Shown piece after piece: positions 9,941 through 19,459 of a stretch of DNA of 64,000 nt; the stretch's first letter is position 1; every line of letters begins with the position of its first letter. Origin of the DNA: CAZPKH01 sp964587165 (GTDB lineage Bacteria; Bacteroidota; Bacteroidia; Bacteroidales; Muribaculaceae); NCBI GenBank assembly GCA_964587165.1, contig CAZPKH010000003.1, positions 19,057 to 83,056 on the forward strand, written 5' to 3'. Position numbers and translations under genes: made by a program. The notes beneath the pieces are model-generated. The model was not told the origin of the DNA. It saw nothing but the letters and a program-made list of their open reading frames with translations, and made no database searches.

Positions 9941-10456
9941 TTAACGTTTGCGGGCGACTACTACGCCACCGATTATACATGCCAACAATAATACGCTGAT
10001 AGCCTCAAAAGGCAGCAGATAGCCACCGGCACCTGTGCTAAGCAGCTTATTGCCGATCTCGTGCATCTCAGGGTTGTCGCCTTGAGGCAGTTTGCCGGCA
10101 AAATCAGCACAGCGGCTCAGAAGCGCCCATCCCGAAGCAGCGGCAATAAGCACTGCGGCTGAAATACCGAGCAGTTTCTTACACGACTGAAGGGTCGGAG
10201 CATTGTCGCCGGGATGAGTAGTGAGCAGGATTGAGAATACAAACAGCACCACTATACCGCCGGCATAGACTGCTATCTGCACTGCGCCCAAAAATTCATA
10301 GTCCATCTTGAAATAAAGGATGGCTGTGGCAAAAAGGGTGAAGAGCAGGTAGGTGGCGGCACGCAAGATCTTGCGTGTGGTAATCGTCAACACCGAGAAT
10401 ACGACAATCGAAAGAGCGATTATCACATAAACGATGATACTTCCTACTGATTCCAT
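9941..10456 (-). CDS. nuoJ: NADH-quinone oxidoreductase subunit J
   Basis: 171 residues with five predicted membrane helices. The central helix reads FLGAVQIAVYAGGIVVLFVF, the typical NuoJ helix 3 with its pi-bulge tyrosine/glycine region. It sits between nuoI (12 bases upstream) and nuoK (5 bases downstream). Confidence 0.93.
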   Translation of the reverse strand: MESVGSIIVYVIIALSIVVFSVLTITTRKILRAATYLLFTLFATAILYFKMDYEFLGAVQIAVYAGGIVVLFVFSILLTTHPGDNAPTLQSCKKLLGISAAVLIAAASGWALLSRCADFAGKLPQGDNPEMHEIGNKLLSTGAGGYLLPFEAISVLLLACIIGGVVVARKR

Positions 10457-10468
10457 ATATCTATTATA

Positions 10469-11104
10469 TTATTTTTCTTCTGACTTTTTGGTTTCGTCCT
10501 TGGGGGCGGCTGCCTGAGGAGCAGCTGCCTTGGGGGCAGCAGCCTTTGCCGCAGCTGCTTTGGCGGCAGCGGCAGCTTTGGCGGCAGCAAGCTTAGCTGC
10601 GCGCTCTTCAAGTATTTTCTTCTTTTCCTCTTCCGTCGGTTCCGGATCGGGAATGTCGGGGCGATTGTTAAGCACTTTCTCCAATCCCTGACGGGTGAAT
10701 ACAGCCTGCTCGAAATCGTTGCTGAATTTCAATGCGTTTGTAGGACAAGAAGTGACACACAGATCGCAGAAAGTACAGCTTCCGAGATCATAATTATACT
10801 TCTCGAGCTTCTTTTTCTTTTTGCCATCCCATGTATCGACTGTACCGATCTGCAGCTTGATAGTGCCGTTGGGGCAATTTCGCTCGCAGGTACCGCAGGC
10901 GATGCAGCGGTGGCGTCCGTCCTCATCGTAGATCAACTCAAGGCAAGCGCGAAAGCGCTCGGGGATCTTCTGAGTGTCGCGGTTTTCGGGATATTTTTCA
11001 GTGATTTTGGGAGTAATAAACTCCTTTCCGGTCACCTGCATACCTTTGATAAGGCTTGCGATGCCGGAGCCAAGCGATGAAAAATAATCTTTTACACTAC
11101 CCAT
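10469..11104 (-). CDS. nuoI: NADH-quinone oxidoreductase subunit I, with alanine-rich tail
   Basis: 211-residue iron-sulfur subunit that passes electrons through clusters N6a and N6b toward quinone. Two 4Fe-4S motifs are complete: cysteines 67, 70, 73, 77 and cysteines 110, 113, 116, 120, each ending CP. Residues about 154-211 form a low-complexity tail rich in A, K, P and E, built from repeats such as AAPKAAAPQ, which is unusual for NuoI. The ATG at 11104 matches the family start; a longer in-frame extension runs into atpG and is rejected. It directly follows atpG by 40 bases, restarting the nuo order after the atp block. Confidence 0.93.
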   Translation of the reverse strand: MGSVKDYFSSLGSGIASLIKGMQVTGKEFITPKITEKYPENRDTQKIPERFRACLELIYDEDGRHRCIACGTCERNCPNGTIKLQIGTVDTWDGKKKKKLEKYNYDLGSCTFCDLCVTSCPTNALKFSNDFEQAVFTRQGLEKVLNNRPDIPDPEPTEEEKKKILEERAAKLAAAKAAAAAKAAAAKAAAPKAAAPQAAAPKDETKKSEEK

Positions 11105-11144
11105 TATTCTGTTTAGTTTTCGTTTTCGTTGGTTTGAGTGACGG

Positions 11145-12041
11145 TCAGCGCACCTGACCGCCGAGTATGTCGAGCAGCTCGGTGGTGATACTCTGCTGGC
11201 GCAGTTTGTTGTACTCCAGTCGAAGCTGTTCAAGAAGTTTCTTAGCGTTATCGTTGGCCGACTGCATAGCCATGACGCGGGCAGCCTGCTCCGAAGCGCG
11301 GTTTTCGGTGAATACCTCCTGCATGTAGCTGATAAGGAACATCGGCAGAATCGATACGAAGATAGTCTGCGCGTCCGGCTCGAATAGATACGGACGGTTG
11401 GCCGGCACGGATGTGCCGGCAGAGGCGCTTCCGTCAAATATTGATTGCTCCAGCGGAAGAAGCTGCTCAAAAGTGAGTGTCTGGCGCGACACGCTCTTGA
11501 AGTGCATGTACATCACATCGACACGATCGTAGGTACCTTCGATAAATCTGTCGCGCAGAGTGGCCACAAAATTTGACACTCCGTCGACTCCGGTCTTTGA
11601 ATTGACACCGTCCACCGGCTTAATCTCAACACCCGGTGTACCGGAAAGACGATCAGCCGCTTTCTCCATCTTCGAACCTACCGGTATCACCTCAACAGAA
11701 GGTGCACCCGGCATAGCGAGGATTTTATTGACCCGCGCGGCAAGTTCTTTGTATACATTGGTGTTATAGGCACCGCAGAGGCCGTCGTCAGATCCGAACA
11801 CCACGATAGCTATCTTCTTAAGCTCCGGGCGTACTTCCATCAGCGGTGATGAAAAAGGCACATCGGCCGAGAGCAAATTGGCTATCACAGTCTCCAACTG
11901 CCTGCGGAAAGGCAGGAGCTTCTGCAGGCTCTGCTCGGCCTTATGCATTTTGGCCGAGGAGATCATTTTCATCGCGCCGGTGATCTTCTCCGAAGATGCT
12001 ACCGACCCGATTCGTCCTTTTAGTTCACGCAGGGTTGCCAT
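11145..12041 (-). CDS. atpG: F1Fo ATP synthase subunit gamma
   Basis: 298-residue central-stalk subunit. The N-terminal coiled-coil helix begins MATLRELKGRI and contains ITGAMKMISSAKM; the C-terminal helix reads RMRVMAMQSAN-like (AARVMAMQSANDNAKKL) and ends in the ITTELLDILGG motif that sits in the alpha3-beta3 ring. Length is typical. It is the last atp gene and is followed 40 bases later by nuoI. Confidence 0.95.
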   Translation of the reverse strand: MATLRELKGRIGSVASSEKITGAMKMISSAKMHKAEQSLQKLLPFRRQLETVIANLLSADVPFSSPLMEVRPELKKIAIVVFGSDDGLCGAYNTNVYKELAARVNKILAMPGAPSVEVIPVGSKMEKAADRLSGTPGVEIKPVDGVNSKTGVDGVSNFVATLRDRFIEGTYDRVDVMYMHFKSVSRQTLTFEQLLPLEQSIFDGSASAGTSVPANRPYLFEPDAQTIFVSILPMFLISYMQEVFTENRASEQAARVMAMQSANDNAKKLLEQLRLEYNKLRQQSITTELLDILGGQVR

Positions 12042-12074
12042 TGGTGTCCGGAACTTCTGAAGTTAGAATAATCA

Positions 12075-13646
12075 TTAATATTGACCGGCTACGTCGCGAG
12101 CCACTTCGGTCAGGATCTCTGTTACCTCGTCGGTGAGCTTACCGGCACGGATAGTATCCATCACTTTCTCCTGATACTTGGCGTGAAGTATCTGGAGATA
12201 GCTCTTTTCGAAATCAGGCACTTTGTCGAGCGGAACATTCTCGAGCAAGCCTTTTGTACCGGCAAAGATTACGGCCACCTGATCTTCGACAGGCCACGGC
12301 TGATACTGTGGCTGAATGAGCAGGCGCTCGTTCTTGCGTCCTTTGTCGATCACACGCGCTGTGACGGGATCAATGTCGCCACCGAATTTAGTGAACGATT
12401 CGAGCTCGCGGAACTGAGCCTGATCGATCTTCAGCGTACCGGCGACTTTCTTCATAGATTTTATCTGAGCGTTACCACCCACACGCGACACGGAGATACC
12501 TACGTTGATAGCGGGGCGGATACCGCGGTTGAACAGAGCCGTCTCAAGGAAGATCTGACCGTCGGTGATAGAGATTACATTGGTCGGGATATATGCCGAA
12601 ACGTCGCCTGCCTGTGTCTCGATGATCGGGAGAGCCGTAAGCGAACCACCACCTTTGACTATAGGTTTGAGCGCTTCCGGAAGGTCGTTCATCTGCGATG
12701 CCACCTCCTGGTTGTCAATGATTTTAGCTGCACGCTCAAGGAGGCGGGAGTGGAGGTAGAAGATATCGCCGGGATAAGCTTCACGACCGGAGGGACGCTT
12801 CAGGATAAGGGATATCTCGCGATATGCAACGGCTTGCTTTGAAAGATCATCGTATACTATCAGAGCATCGCGGCCTGTGTCGCGGATAAATTCGCCGATA
12901 GCTACACCGGCAAACGGTGCATAGTAGCGCATCGAGGCCGAGTCGGAAGCATTCGCAGCAACCACAACGGTGTAGTCCATCGCGCCATGCTGGCGAAGAG
13001 TCTCTACAAGTGCTGCAACGGTCGAACCTTTCTGACCGATAGCCACATAGATACAATATACAGGTTTACCTTCCTCGAAATTCTTGCGCTGGTTGATGAT
13101 GGTATCAATTGCTATAGCCGATTTACCGATCTGACGGTCGCCGATGATAAGCTCGCGCTGGCCGCGGCCAATAGGCACCATAGCATCGACAGCCTTAATA
13201 CCGGTCTGCAGCGATTGGTTCACCGGCTGACGATAGATCACACCGGGAGCCTTGCGCTCAAGAGGGAGATGCATGGTCTTGCCCTCAATAGGGCCGCGAC
13301 CGTCGATAGGTTCGCCGAGAACGTTGATTACACGGCCAAACAAGCCGTCGCCCACCGGGATGGAAGCGATTTCGCCTGTTCGACGCACAGTCATATTCTC
13401 GGTCACGGAGTTTACGTTGTTGAGCAGTATGACACCGACGTTGCTCTCCTCGAGGTTGAGAGCCACACCGCGCACACCGTTTTCAAACTCTACAAGCTCA
13501 TTTGCGGCAACATTGTCGAGGCCGTATACGTGAGCCACACCGTCGCCCACTTCGAGCACCGTACCTGTTTCGGCAAACGATACTTTAGCGTTGACGTTTT
13601 CGAGCTGTTGTTTTAAAACTTCTGAAATCTCGCTGGGGTTGATCAT
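12075..13646 (-). CDS. atpA: F1Fo ATP synthase subunit alpha
   Basis: 523-residue non-catalytic nucleotide-binding subunit. The Walker A motif is GDRQIGKSAIAID, and the family stretch PAINVGISVSRVGGNAQ is present, including the arginine that reaches into the catalytic site. Length is slightly above the 513 of E. coli. It is 33 bases from atpG. The 145-base gap after atpH is the largest in the operon. Confidence 0.96.
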   Translation of the reverse strand: MINPSEISEVLKQQLENVNAKVSFAETGTVLEVGDGVAHVYGLDNVAANELVEFENGVRGVALNLEESNVGVILLNNVNSVTENMTVRRTGEIASIPVGDGLFGRVINVLGEPIDGRGPIEGKTMHLPLERKAPGVIYRQPVNQSLQTGIKAVDAMVPIGRGQRELIIGDRQIGKSAIAIDTIINQRKNFEEGKPVYCIYVAIGQKGSTVAALVETLRQHGAMDYTVVVAANASDSASMRYYAPFAGVAIGEFIRDTGRDALIVYDDLSKQAVAYREISLILKRPSGREAYPGDIFYLHSRLLERAAKIIDNQEVASQMNDLPEALKPIVKGGGSLTALPIIETQAGDVSAYIPTNVISITDGQIFLETALFNRGIRPAINVGISVSRVGGNAQIKSMKKVAGTLKIDQAQFRELESFTKFGGDIDPVTARVIDKGRKNERLLIQPQYQPWPVEDQVAVIFAGTKGLLENVPLDKVPDFEKSYLQILHAKYQEKVMDTIRAGKLTDEVTEILTEVARDVAGQY

Positions 13647-13791
13647 TAGTTCTTATGGCTTTATCCCGATAGCCTCATTTTAGATCAGGCTGAAAGGGGA
13701 ATAATTTATTGGCAAAAAATCAAAGGGTCAAATTCACATAATGCCGCGGATGCAAGCAGAGCCGAGAGCTTACGGGGGAGTGATAGATTAG

Positions 13792-14334
13792 TTAGGAGAT
13801 AAGCGAATGCCGCAGTTGTTCAAGCTCACTTGCTACAGAGGCATCGAGCCGTTCGTTATCTATATTGACAGCAAAGCCGCCGATAAGACTCGGATCAACC
13901 TTTGCTTCGTATTCCATCTTATCGCCGCCGAGGCGCGATTCGATCATCTTGCGCAAGCGATCTTCCTCAGCTTTCTGAAGCGGAGCCGCACTTACCACGG
14001 TGACCTGATGTATGCGGTTCTCCTTCCGGTAGATATCGCAGTAGGCCAGAGCCATGGCATATATCATGTTTATGCGGTTGTTCTTGAACAGGAGCTTGAG
14101 GAAGTCGGCGAAGATCGTGTCGTCGGCCTTTGCTCCCGACGCTGTGGTGAGTATTTCCGTTTTGTCGGCAGGGCTTATAAACGGATTATTCATCACCTGC
14201 TGGATAGCCGGAGCTGCAGCCATATTGTCGACAAGCGCACTCATCAGAGTGTACAGGCGCACCTGCGAGCCACGCTCAAGAGCTAGTTTGAAGAGCGCTT
14301 TGGCATATCGGCGAGGAATAAGGCCTTGGTTCAT
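13792..14334 (-). CDS. atpH: F1Fo ATP synthase subunit delta
   Basis: 180-residue peripheral-stalk subunit (OSCP-like) that ties subunit b to the top of F1. The start MNQGLIPRRYAKALFKLA and the C-terminal PSLIGGFAVNIDNERLDASV are family signatures. Length is normal. It lies between atpF and atpA in the usual Fo-to-F1 order. Confidence 0.94.
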   Translation of the reverse strand: MNQGLIPRRYAKALFKLALERGSQVRLYTLMSALVDNMAAAPAIQQVMNNPFISPADKTEILTTASGAKADDTIFADFLKLLFKNNRINMIYAMALAYCDIYRKENRIHQVTVVSAAPLQKAEEDRLRKMIESRLGGDKMEYEAKVDPSLIGGFAVNIDNERLDASVASELEQLRHSLIS

Positions 14335-14424
14335 ATCTTAGCTTATTGCTTTGTGGTGATAATGACAGATAATATGATAACTACTGTGAAGTATGCGGAC
14401 TGCTAAGGTACAGACGAAATACGT

Positions 14425-14922
14425 TTACTTCTCCGACTCGATTTCGTCGAGCAGATTGTTTACTAATTTACGCTGAGCTTCGGGGTTCTGAAGGTCGTTG
14501 CGCACCACTCTTGTCGCTATGTCAAGAGCATATTCGCTCACCTGATTGCGAAGCTGGGTCTCGGCTTCCTTGCGGGCTTGCTCGATCGACACCTTTGCGG
14601 CATCCATCACTTTCTGTGCTTCCTGCGAGGCAGCGTCGCGGGCCTCTTCGATGATCTGCGATTTCATCTTGTCGGCCTCGCGCAGCATGTCAGCCTGCTG
14701 CTTGCGAGCCTGTGCAAGCACCTGATCGGCCTGCGCCTTGGCATTGTCAAGCTGCTCACGGGCATCACGGGCATACTCCACACCTTTGTCGATAAGGTCG
14801 GCCCGGCTCTCTACTCCTTTTAAGATAGCCGGCCAGCCCCACTTCCAGAGAATGAAGAAGAGCACGGCAAAGGCCACAAACATCCAGAATACAAGGCCGA
14901 AGTCGGGGGTGAATAGTTCCAT
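14425..14922 (-). CDS. atpF: F1Fo ATP synthase subunit b
   Basis: 165 residues: one N-terminal membrane helix (FWMFVAFAVLFFILWKWGW) and a long charged, alanine-rich coiled coil that forms the peripheral stalk. The basic/acidic pattern with many A, Q, K, E and R residues is typical. It follows atpE by 53 bases and precedes atpH by 90. Confidence 0.94.
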   Translation of the reverse strand: MELFTPDFGLVFWMFVAFAVLFFILWKWGWPAILKGVESRADLIDKGVEYARDAREQLDNAKAQADQVLAQARKQQADMLREADKMKSQIIEEARDAASQEAQKVMDAAKVSIEQARKEAETQLRNQVSEYALDIATRVVRNDLQNPEAQRKLVNNLLDEIESEK

Positions 14923-14975
14923 ATCGGATTAAATTGGTGTGGTAAGTGTGAGTTAGGGAGTGTAGTCGCTTTGTA

Positions 14976-15221
14976 TTAAAGGAAGAGCGAGAGGATACAA
15001 ACGATAACGGCAAAGAGTGCAACACCCTCGACGAGAGCTGCGATCACGATCATGTTCGAACGGATGTCGCCTGACGATTCGGGCTGACGTGCGATAGCTT
15101 CCATGGCTGCAGAACCGATCTTACCGATACCCAGACCTGCACCTATTGCTGCGATACCTGCGCCGAAGCATGCTGCGAGCGCTACTAAACCTTCGATTGC
15201 TGCTAAAATCATTGTTAACAT
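14976..15221 (-). CDS. atpE: F1Fo ATP synthase subunit c
   Basis: 81-residue hairpin of the rotating c-ring. The first helix carries the glycine-rich pattern GAGIAAIGAGLGIG, the loop is ARQPE, and the second helix carries the ion-binding glutamate (residue 65) in AALVEGVALF. The residue after it is glycine rather than the serine or threonine of sodium-type rings, and the first helix lacks the sodium-type glutamine. I therefore infer proton coupling. A second ATG three codons in is also possible. Confidence 0.94.
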   Translation of the reverse strand: MLTMILAAIEGLVALAACFGAGIAAIGAGLGIGKIGSAAMEAIARQPESSGDIRSNMIVIAALVEGVALFAVIVCILSLFL

Positions 15222-15274
15222 AATTGTAAATATTTGATTGTTAAATTATTATATCTAAGTGGTAAAATATATGC

Positions 15275-16453
15275 TTATTTTGTTACAGCGGCTGCAGGTT
15301 GAGAAGCTGTTGCCTCGGCATGATGCTCTTTCGAGTGAGCACCCTCTTCCTGTGCCAATGATATGAATATTGTGGAAAGCATGGTGAAAACAAAAGCCTG
15401 AATGAAGCTCACCAAAGTGTCGAGCAGCAACATGAAGATGCTGAAGAACATCGATACTACAGTAGTAGCGCCTCCTATAGCCACGCCACCGAGTGCTGCG
15501 AAGATGAAGATCAGAAGCGTCAGGACTATCACAATCATGTGTCCACCCATCATATTGGCAAACAGACGGACTGTAAGAGCCGCAGGCTTGGTAAATACTC
15601 CGAACAGCTCTATGACAGGCATGATCGGGAGGGGGAACTTAAGCCACAGGGGCACATCGGGCCAGAATATATCTTTCCAGTAATGTTTTGTGCCAAAAAT
15701 GTTTGTGACCAGGAAAGTAAACAGTGCAAGCACAAGAGTCACGGCGATATTGCCTGTGAGGTTTGCTCCGCCCGGGAAGATCACAATCAGTCCCATAAGG
15801 TTCATTACAAGAATGAACATGAATACGGTGAGAAGATAAGGGGCAAAACGCTGAGCCTTAGCACCGAGGATCGGCTTGATCATTCCATCGTAGATGAACA
15901 TATAGAGCGACTCGAGTGCGCCAACCATCTTGCGCGGAGCCTTATGACCCATTCGCTTGTGCCAACGCGCCACAGAGAGCACACACAGCAGGACGATGAT
16001 CACTGTGATAAAGAGCGCACAGACGTTCTTAGTGATTGATATGTCCCATGGTTTTATCTCTTTGCCGTCGGGTGTAATCTCAACTATCTTACCTTTATAC
16101 TTCGAATCGTGTCCGGCAATACGGAATGTAATATCACCATCTTTGTACTCATGACCATGGGCGACACGGCTGGATGAGAATACATGAAGACCGTCGGATG
16201 CCCATACTATAATGGGTAACGGCATTCTCTTGTGATGATTGAACGGCACTTCCCAACCGTAGCCGTCGCCGAGGTGCTCGAATATTATCTCTTTAGGATC
16301 TATTTTCGATTCTTCAGCTTTATCGGCAGCCTCAGCTGCATCGACAGCTTCAGTCAGTTCGTTGTCGGCATCCGCAAGAGATGCAGCACGACCTTGAACA
16401 GCGAAGATGCCGAACAGAAATATTACCAATAAAGAAATCAGATGCTTATTCAT
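15275..16453 (-). CDS. atpB: F1Fo ATP synthase subunit a, extended N-terminus
   Basis: 392-residue stator subunit of the ion channel. The key arginine lies in TVRLFANMMGGHMIVI. A signal-like segment (residues 1-24) and a hydrophilic domain of about 110 residues precede the five-helix core, as in other Bacteroidetes AtpB proteins. The start at 16453 (MNKHLIS) gives this signal peptide and overlaps the end of atpC by 8 bases. The 35-codon upstream in-frame extension lies wholly inside atpC and is rejected. No atpI-like gene separates atpC from atpB. Confidence 0.94.
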   Translation of the reverse strand: MNKHLISLLVIFLFGIFAVQGRAASLADADNELTEAVDAAEAADKAEESKIDPKEIIFEHLGDGYGWEVPFNHHKRMPLPIIVWASDGLHVFSSSRVAHGHEYKDGDITFRIAGHDSKYKGKIVEITPDGKEIKPWDISITKNVCALFITVIIVLLCVLSVARWHKRMGHKAPRKMVGALESLYMFIYDGMIKPILGAKAQRFAPYLLTVFMFILVMNLMGLIVIFPGGANLTGNIAVTLVLALFTFLVTNIFGTKHYWKDIFWPDVPLWLKFPLPIMPVIELFGVFTKPAALTVRLFANMMGGHMIVIVLTLLIFIFAALGGVAIGGATTVVSMFFSIFMLLLDTLVSFIQAFVFTMLSTIFISLAQEEGAHSKEHHAEATASQPAAAVTK

Positions 16454-16703
16454 TGCCGGCAGAGGTATTATAGATACATACTGATACGACATTACGATCC
16501 ACATCGACAATACCGCCATCAACCGGCATATCATGCCGCTCACCCTGCATGTCTTCATATTTTATGAGACCCGGAGCAAGTACCGAAATGATCGAAGCGT
16601 GATTGTGGAGCACGGTAAATTCGCCCTGAACACCCGGCAGGTGCACAAGCTTCACTTCTCCTTCGAAGAGAATCTGCTCGGCGGATATGATTTTGAGAGT
16701 CAT
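16446..16703 (-). CDS. atpC: F1Fo ATP synthase subunit epsilon, short form
   Basis: 85 residues covering only the N-terminal beta-sandwich (LPGVQGEFTVLHNHASIISVL). The C-terminal helical hairpin of the 139-residue E. coli protein, which can inhibit ATP hydrolysis, is absent. Short epsilon subunits are usual in Bacteroidetes, so this is not a truncation by mutation. It overlaps atpB and follows atpD by 30 bases. Confidence 0.93.
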   Translation of the reverse strand: MTLKIISAEQILFEGEVKLVHLPGVQGEFTVLHNHASIISVLAPGLIKYEDMQGERHDMPVDGGIVDVDRNVVSVCIYNTSAGNE

Positions 16704-16733
16704 ACGGATATTGTAATGTGAAGTGGATTAAAG

Positions 16734-18239
16734 TTATGCACCGACCTCAGCGAGCATGCGCTTGCCTTTTTCGATAGCCTCGTCGATAGTACCGACATTG
16801 AGGAAAGCCTGCTCGGGGTACTGATCCATCTCACCTGAAAGAATCATCTTGAAGCCACGGATAGTCTCGTTGAGAGGTACCATAACGCCGGGGAGACCGG
16901 TAAACTGCTCGGCCACGTGGAAAGGCTGCGAGAGGTAGCGCTGAGCACGGCGTGCACGCGATACCACGAGCTTATCCTCGTCAGAGAGCTCATCGACACC
17001 AAGGATGGCGATAATATCCTGAAGCTCGTTATACTTCTGCAGCAGCTGTTTGACAGACTGAGCCACGTTGTAATGCTCCTCGCCTATGATATTGGGATCG
17101 AGGATACGCGATGTCGACTCAAGGGGGTCGACAGCCGGATAAATACCAAGCTCTGCAATCTTACGGCTGAGCACGGTGGTAGCGTCAAGGAAGCTGAAGG
17201 TAGTTGCCGGAGCCGGGTCGGTAAGGTCGTCGGCAGGCACATAGATAGCTTGCACGGATGTGATAGAACCATTCTTGGTAGAAGTGATTCGCTCCTGAAG
17301 AATACCCATCTCCGAGGCCAGAGTAGGCTGATAACCCACAGCTGAAGGCATACGGCCCAGAAGTGCGGACACCTCGGAACCTGCCTGAGTGAAACGGAAT
17401 ATATTGTCGATAAAGAGAAGAATCTCCTTACCGCCGCCATCCTGATCGCGGAACTGCTCGGCGACCGTAAGACCCGAAAGAGCCACACGCAGACGTGCGC
17501 CCGGCGGCTCGTTCATCTGACCGAACACCAGGGTGGCCTGCGACTCGGCTACTTTCTCCATGTCGACATCAGCGAGGTTCCACTCCCCTTTCTCCATGCC
17601 TTCACGGAATTTTTCGCCATATTTCATCACACCGCTCTCGATCATCTCACGGAGCAGGTCGTTACCCTCACGGGTACGCTCTCCCACACCGGTAAACACC
17701 GAGAAACCGTTGTGACCTTTAGCGATATTATTTATGAGCTCCATGATGAGCACTGTCTTACCCACACCGGCACCTCCGAAAAGACCGATCTTACCACCTT
17801 TGGAGTAAGGCTCGAGGAGGTCGATCACCTTAATACCGGTATAGAGGATTTCGGTACCGATAGTGAGATCGTCGAAAGCAGGAGCCGGCTGGTGAATCGG
17901 ACGAAGATCAGTGCGTTTGAGCTCGGGGAGTCGGTCGATTGCCTCGCCTATGACGTTAAGCAGACGACCTTTGACCTGAGATCCGGTAGGCACAGCTATC
18001 GGACGCTCGAGATTATCGACACGAACACCGCGCTGCAGACCGTCGGTACTCTCCATAGCCACACAGCGCACGGTATCTTCACCGATATGCTGCTCGACTT
18101 CGAGGATGAGCTGCGTGCCATTGTCGCGATCCACCTTCAAGGCAGTGTAGATGGGGGGCAACTGATTGTCGTCGCCCTCAAAGATCACATCGACCACCGG
18201 GCCGATTACCTGAGCTATTTTTCCGAATTTGTCGCTCAT
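16734..18239 (-). CDS. atpD: F1Fo ATP synthase subunit beta
   Basis: 501-residue catalytic subunit. The Walker A motif is GGAGVGKTVLIMEL, the catalytic glutamate follows in GVGERTREGNDL, and the ALLGRMPSAVGYQPTL stretch is intact. It is the first atp gene and follows nuoH by 45 bases, with no terminator or consensus promoter visible between them. Confidence 0.96.
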   Translation of the reverse strand: MSDKFGKIAQVIGPVVDVIFEGDDNQLPPIYTALKVDRDNGTQLILEVEQHIGEDTVRCVAMESTDGLQRGVRVDNLERPIAVPTGSQVKGRLLNVIGEAIDRLPELKRTDLRPIHQPAPAFDDLTIGTEILYTGIKVIDLLEPYSKGGKIGLFGGAGVGKTVLIMELINNIAKGHNGFSVFTGVGERTREGNDLLREMIESGVMKYGEKFREGMEKGEWNLADVDMEKVAESQATLVFGQMNEPPGARLRVALSGLTVAEQFRDQDGGGKEILLFIDNIFRFTQAGSEVSALLGRMPSAVGYQPTLASEMGILQERITSTKNGSITSVQAIYVPADDLTDPAPATTFSFLDATTVLSRKIAELGIYPAVDPLESTSRILDPNIIGEEHYNVAQSVKQLLQKYNELQDIIAILGVDELSDEDKLVVSRARRAQRYLSQPFHVAEQFTGLPGVMVPLNETIRGFKMILSGEMDQYPEQAFLNVGTIDEAIEKGKRMLAEVGA

Positions 18240-18284
18240 AAATATTGAGTGTTAACTATTTAGCTTTTTAAAATGATATCAGAT

Positions 18285-19400
18285 TCAGAGTGTGAGACCA
18301 AAGGAGATCACCAGTACCATCAGCACCAGATTTACCAGATTGATGGGAAGGAGATATTTCCACTCCAGCGACAGAAGCTGGTCGATGCGCAGACGCGGGA
18401 ATGTCCATTTAAACCATATTATAATGAATGTCAGTCCTATAGCCTTACCGAAGAACCATACTACCGAGGGTATATAGTCCATCACGGCATTGAATCCGTC
18501 AAGACCGGGTATATGCAGCGGCATCCATCCTCCGAAGAACATGAAAGCTGCCACAGCTCCCACAATGAAAAGATTAAGGTATTCTGCCAGGTAGAAGAAA
18601 CCGAAATGCATACCTGAATACTCAGTATGATATCCGGCAGTAAGCTCGCTTTCAGCCTCGGGAAGGTCAAACGGGCCACGGTTGGTCTCGGCGGTACCTG
18701 CCACAAGATAAATAAGGAATGCTATGAAAGCGGGGATATGGCCTGAGAAGATGAACCAAAGATGATCCTGTTTGAGACAGATTTCGTTGATATCCATCGT
18801 ACCGGCCAGACATACCATAGTGATAACCGAAAGGCCTACCGAAAGCTCGTAGCTCACCATCTGGGCTCCGGAACGGAGAGCACCTATAAGAGTGAATTTA
18901 TTATTCGACGACCATCCGGCAAGGAGTATACCGAGAACGCCTATCGACGAAACTGCGATAAGGAAGAAGATTCCGATATTGAAGTTTATCACCTGAAGCC
19001 CGTAGCCAAACGGCAAACAGGCAAATGCAAGCATCGAAGCGATGATCACGAGATAAGGAGCCAGAGCAAAAAGGAACTTGTCGACATGCTTGAGCTCGAT
19101 AATCTCCTTTGTGAGCATCTTGAACATATCGGCAAAACTCTGGAGCAAACCCCAAGGGCCAACTCGGTTGGGCCCCAGACGGCACTGGAAAGCTGCACAT
19201 ATCTTACGCTCATAATAGATGTAGAAGAGCGCCAACACTGCATATACTGTGAGAAGCAGCAGAGCGATAAGCACGCAATCGACTACAGTGGTGAGCCATG
19301 TGGGCATGAAAGTATTCAGTGTGGAGTTGAACCAGCCGAAGAACGAGTCGGCCATTCCGGCATCAACAACATTTACTGATTCGATTAACAAACCTTGCAT
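18285..19400 (-). CDS. nuoH: NADH-quinone oxidoreductase subunit H
   Basis: 371-residue membrane subunit that forms much of the quinone chamber. Family signatures are present: RKICAAFQCRLGPNRVGPWG, and the acidic quinone-site loop AETNRGPFDLPEAESELTAG. It is the last nuo gene before the atp block. Confidence 0.95.
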   Translation of the reverse strand: MQGLLIESVNVVDAGMADSFFGWFNSTLNTFMPTWLTTVVDCVLIALLLLTVYAVLALFYIYYERKICAAFQCRLGPNRVGPWGLLQSFADMFKMLTKEIIELKHVDKFLFALAPYLVIIASMLAFACLPFGYGLQVINFNIGIFFLIAVSSIGVLGILLAGWSSNNKFTLIGALRSGAQMVSYELSVGLSVITMVCLAGTMDINEICLKQDHLWFIFSGHIPAFIAFLIYLVAGTAETNRGPFDLPEAESELTAGYHTEYSGMHFGFFYLAEYLNLFIVGAVAAFMFFGGWMPLHIPGLDGFNAVMDYIPSVVWFFGKAIGLTFIIIWFKWTFPRLRIDQLLSLEWKYLLPINLVNLVLMVLVISFGLTL

Positions 19401-19459
19401 GATGTGATATCTTGATTCGTATAGATGGTTTATTACTTTTTGTTCGATTGCAGCGGCTA

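Noticed and set aside
10500..10640. Repetitive DNA of GC-rich triplets as a mobile or CRISPR-like repeat
   Set aside because: The repeats are the codons of the alanine-rich NuoI tail and are not regularly spaced units.
11105..11470. A 122-residue N-terminal extension of NuoI
   Set aside because: It lies inside atpG in another frame and lacks similarity to NuoI; the ATG at 11104 gives the family start.
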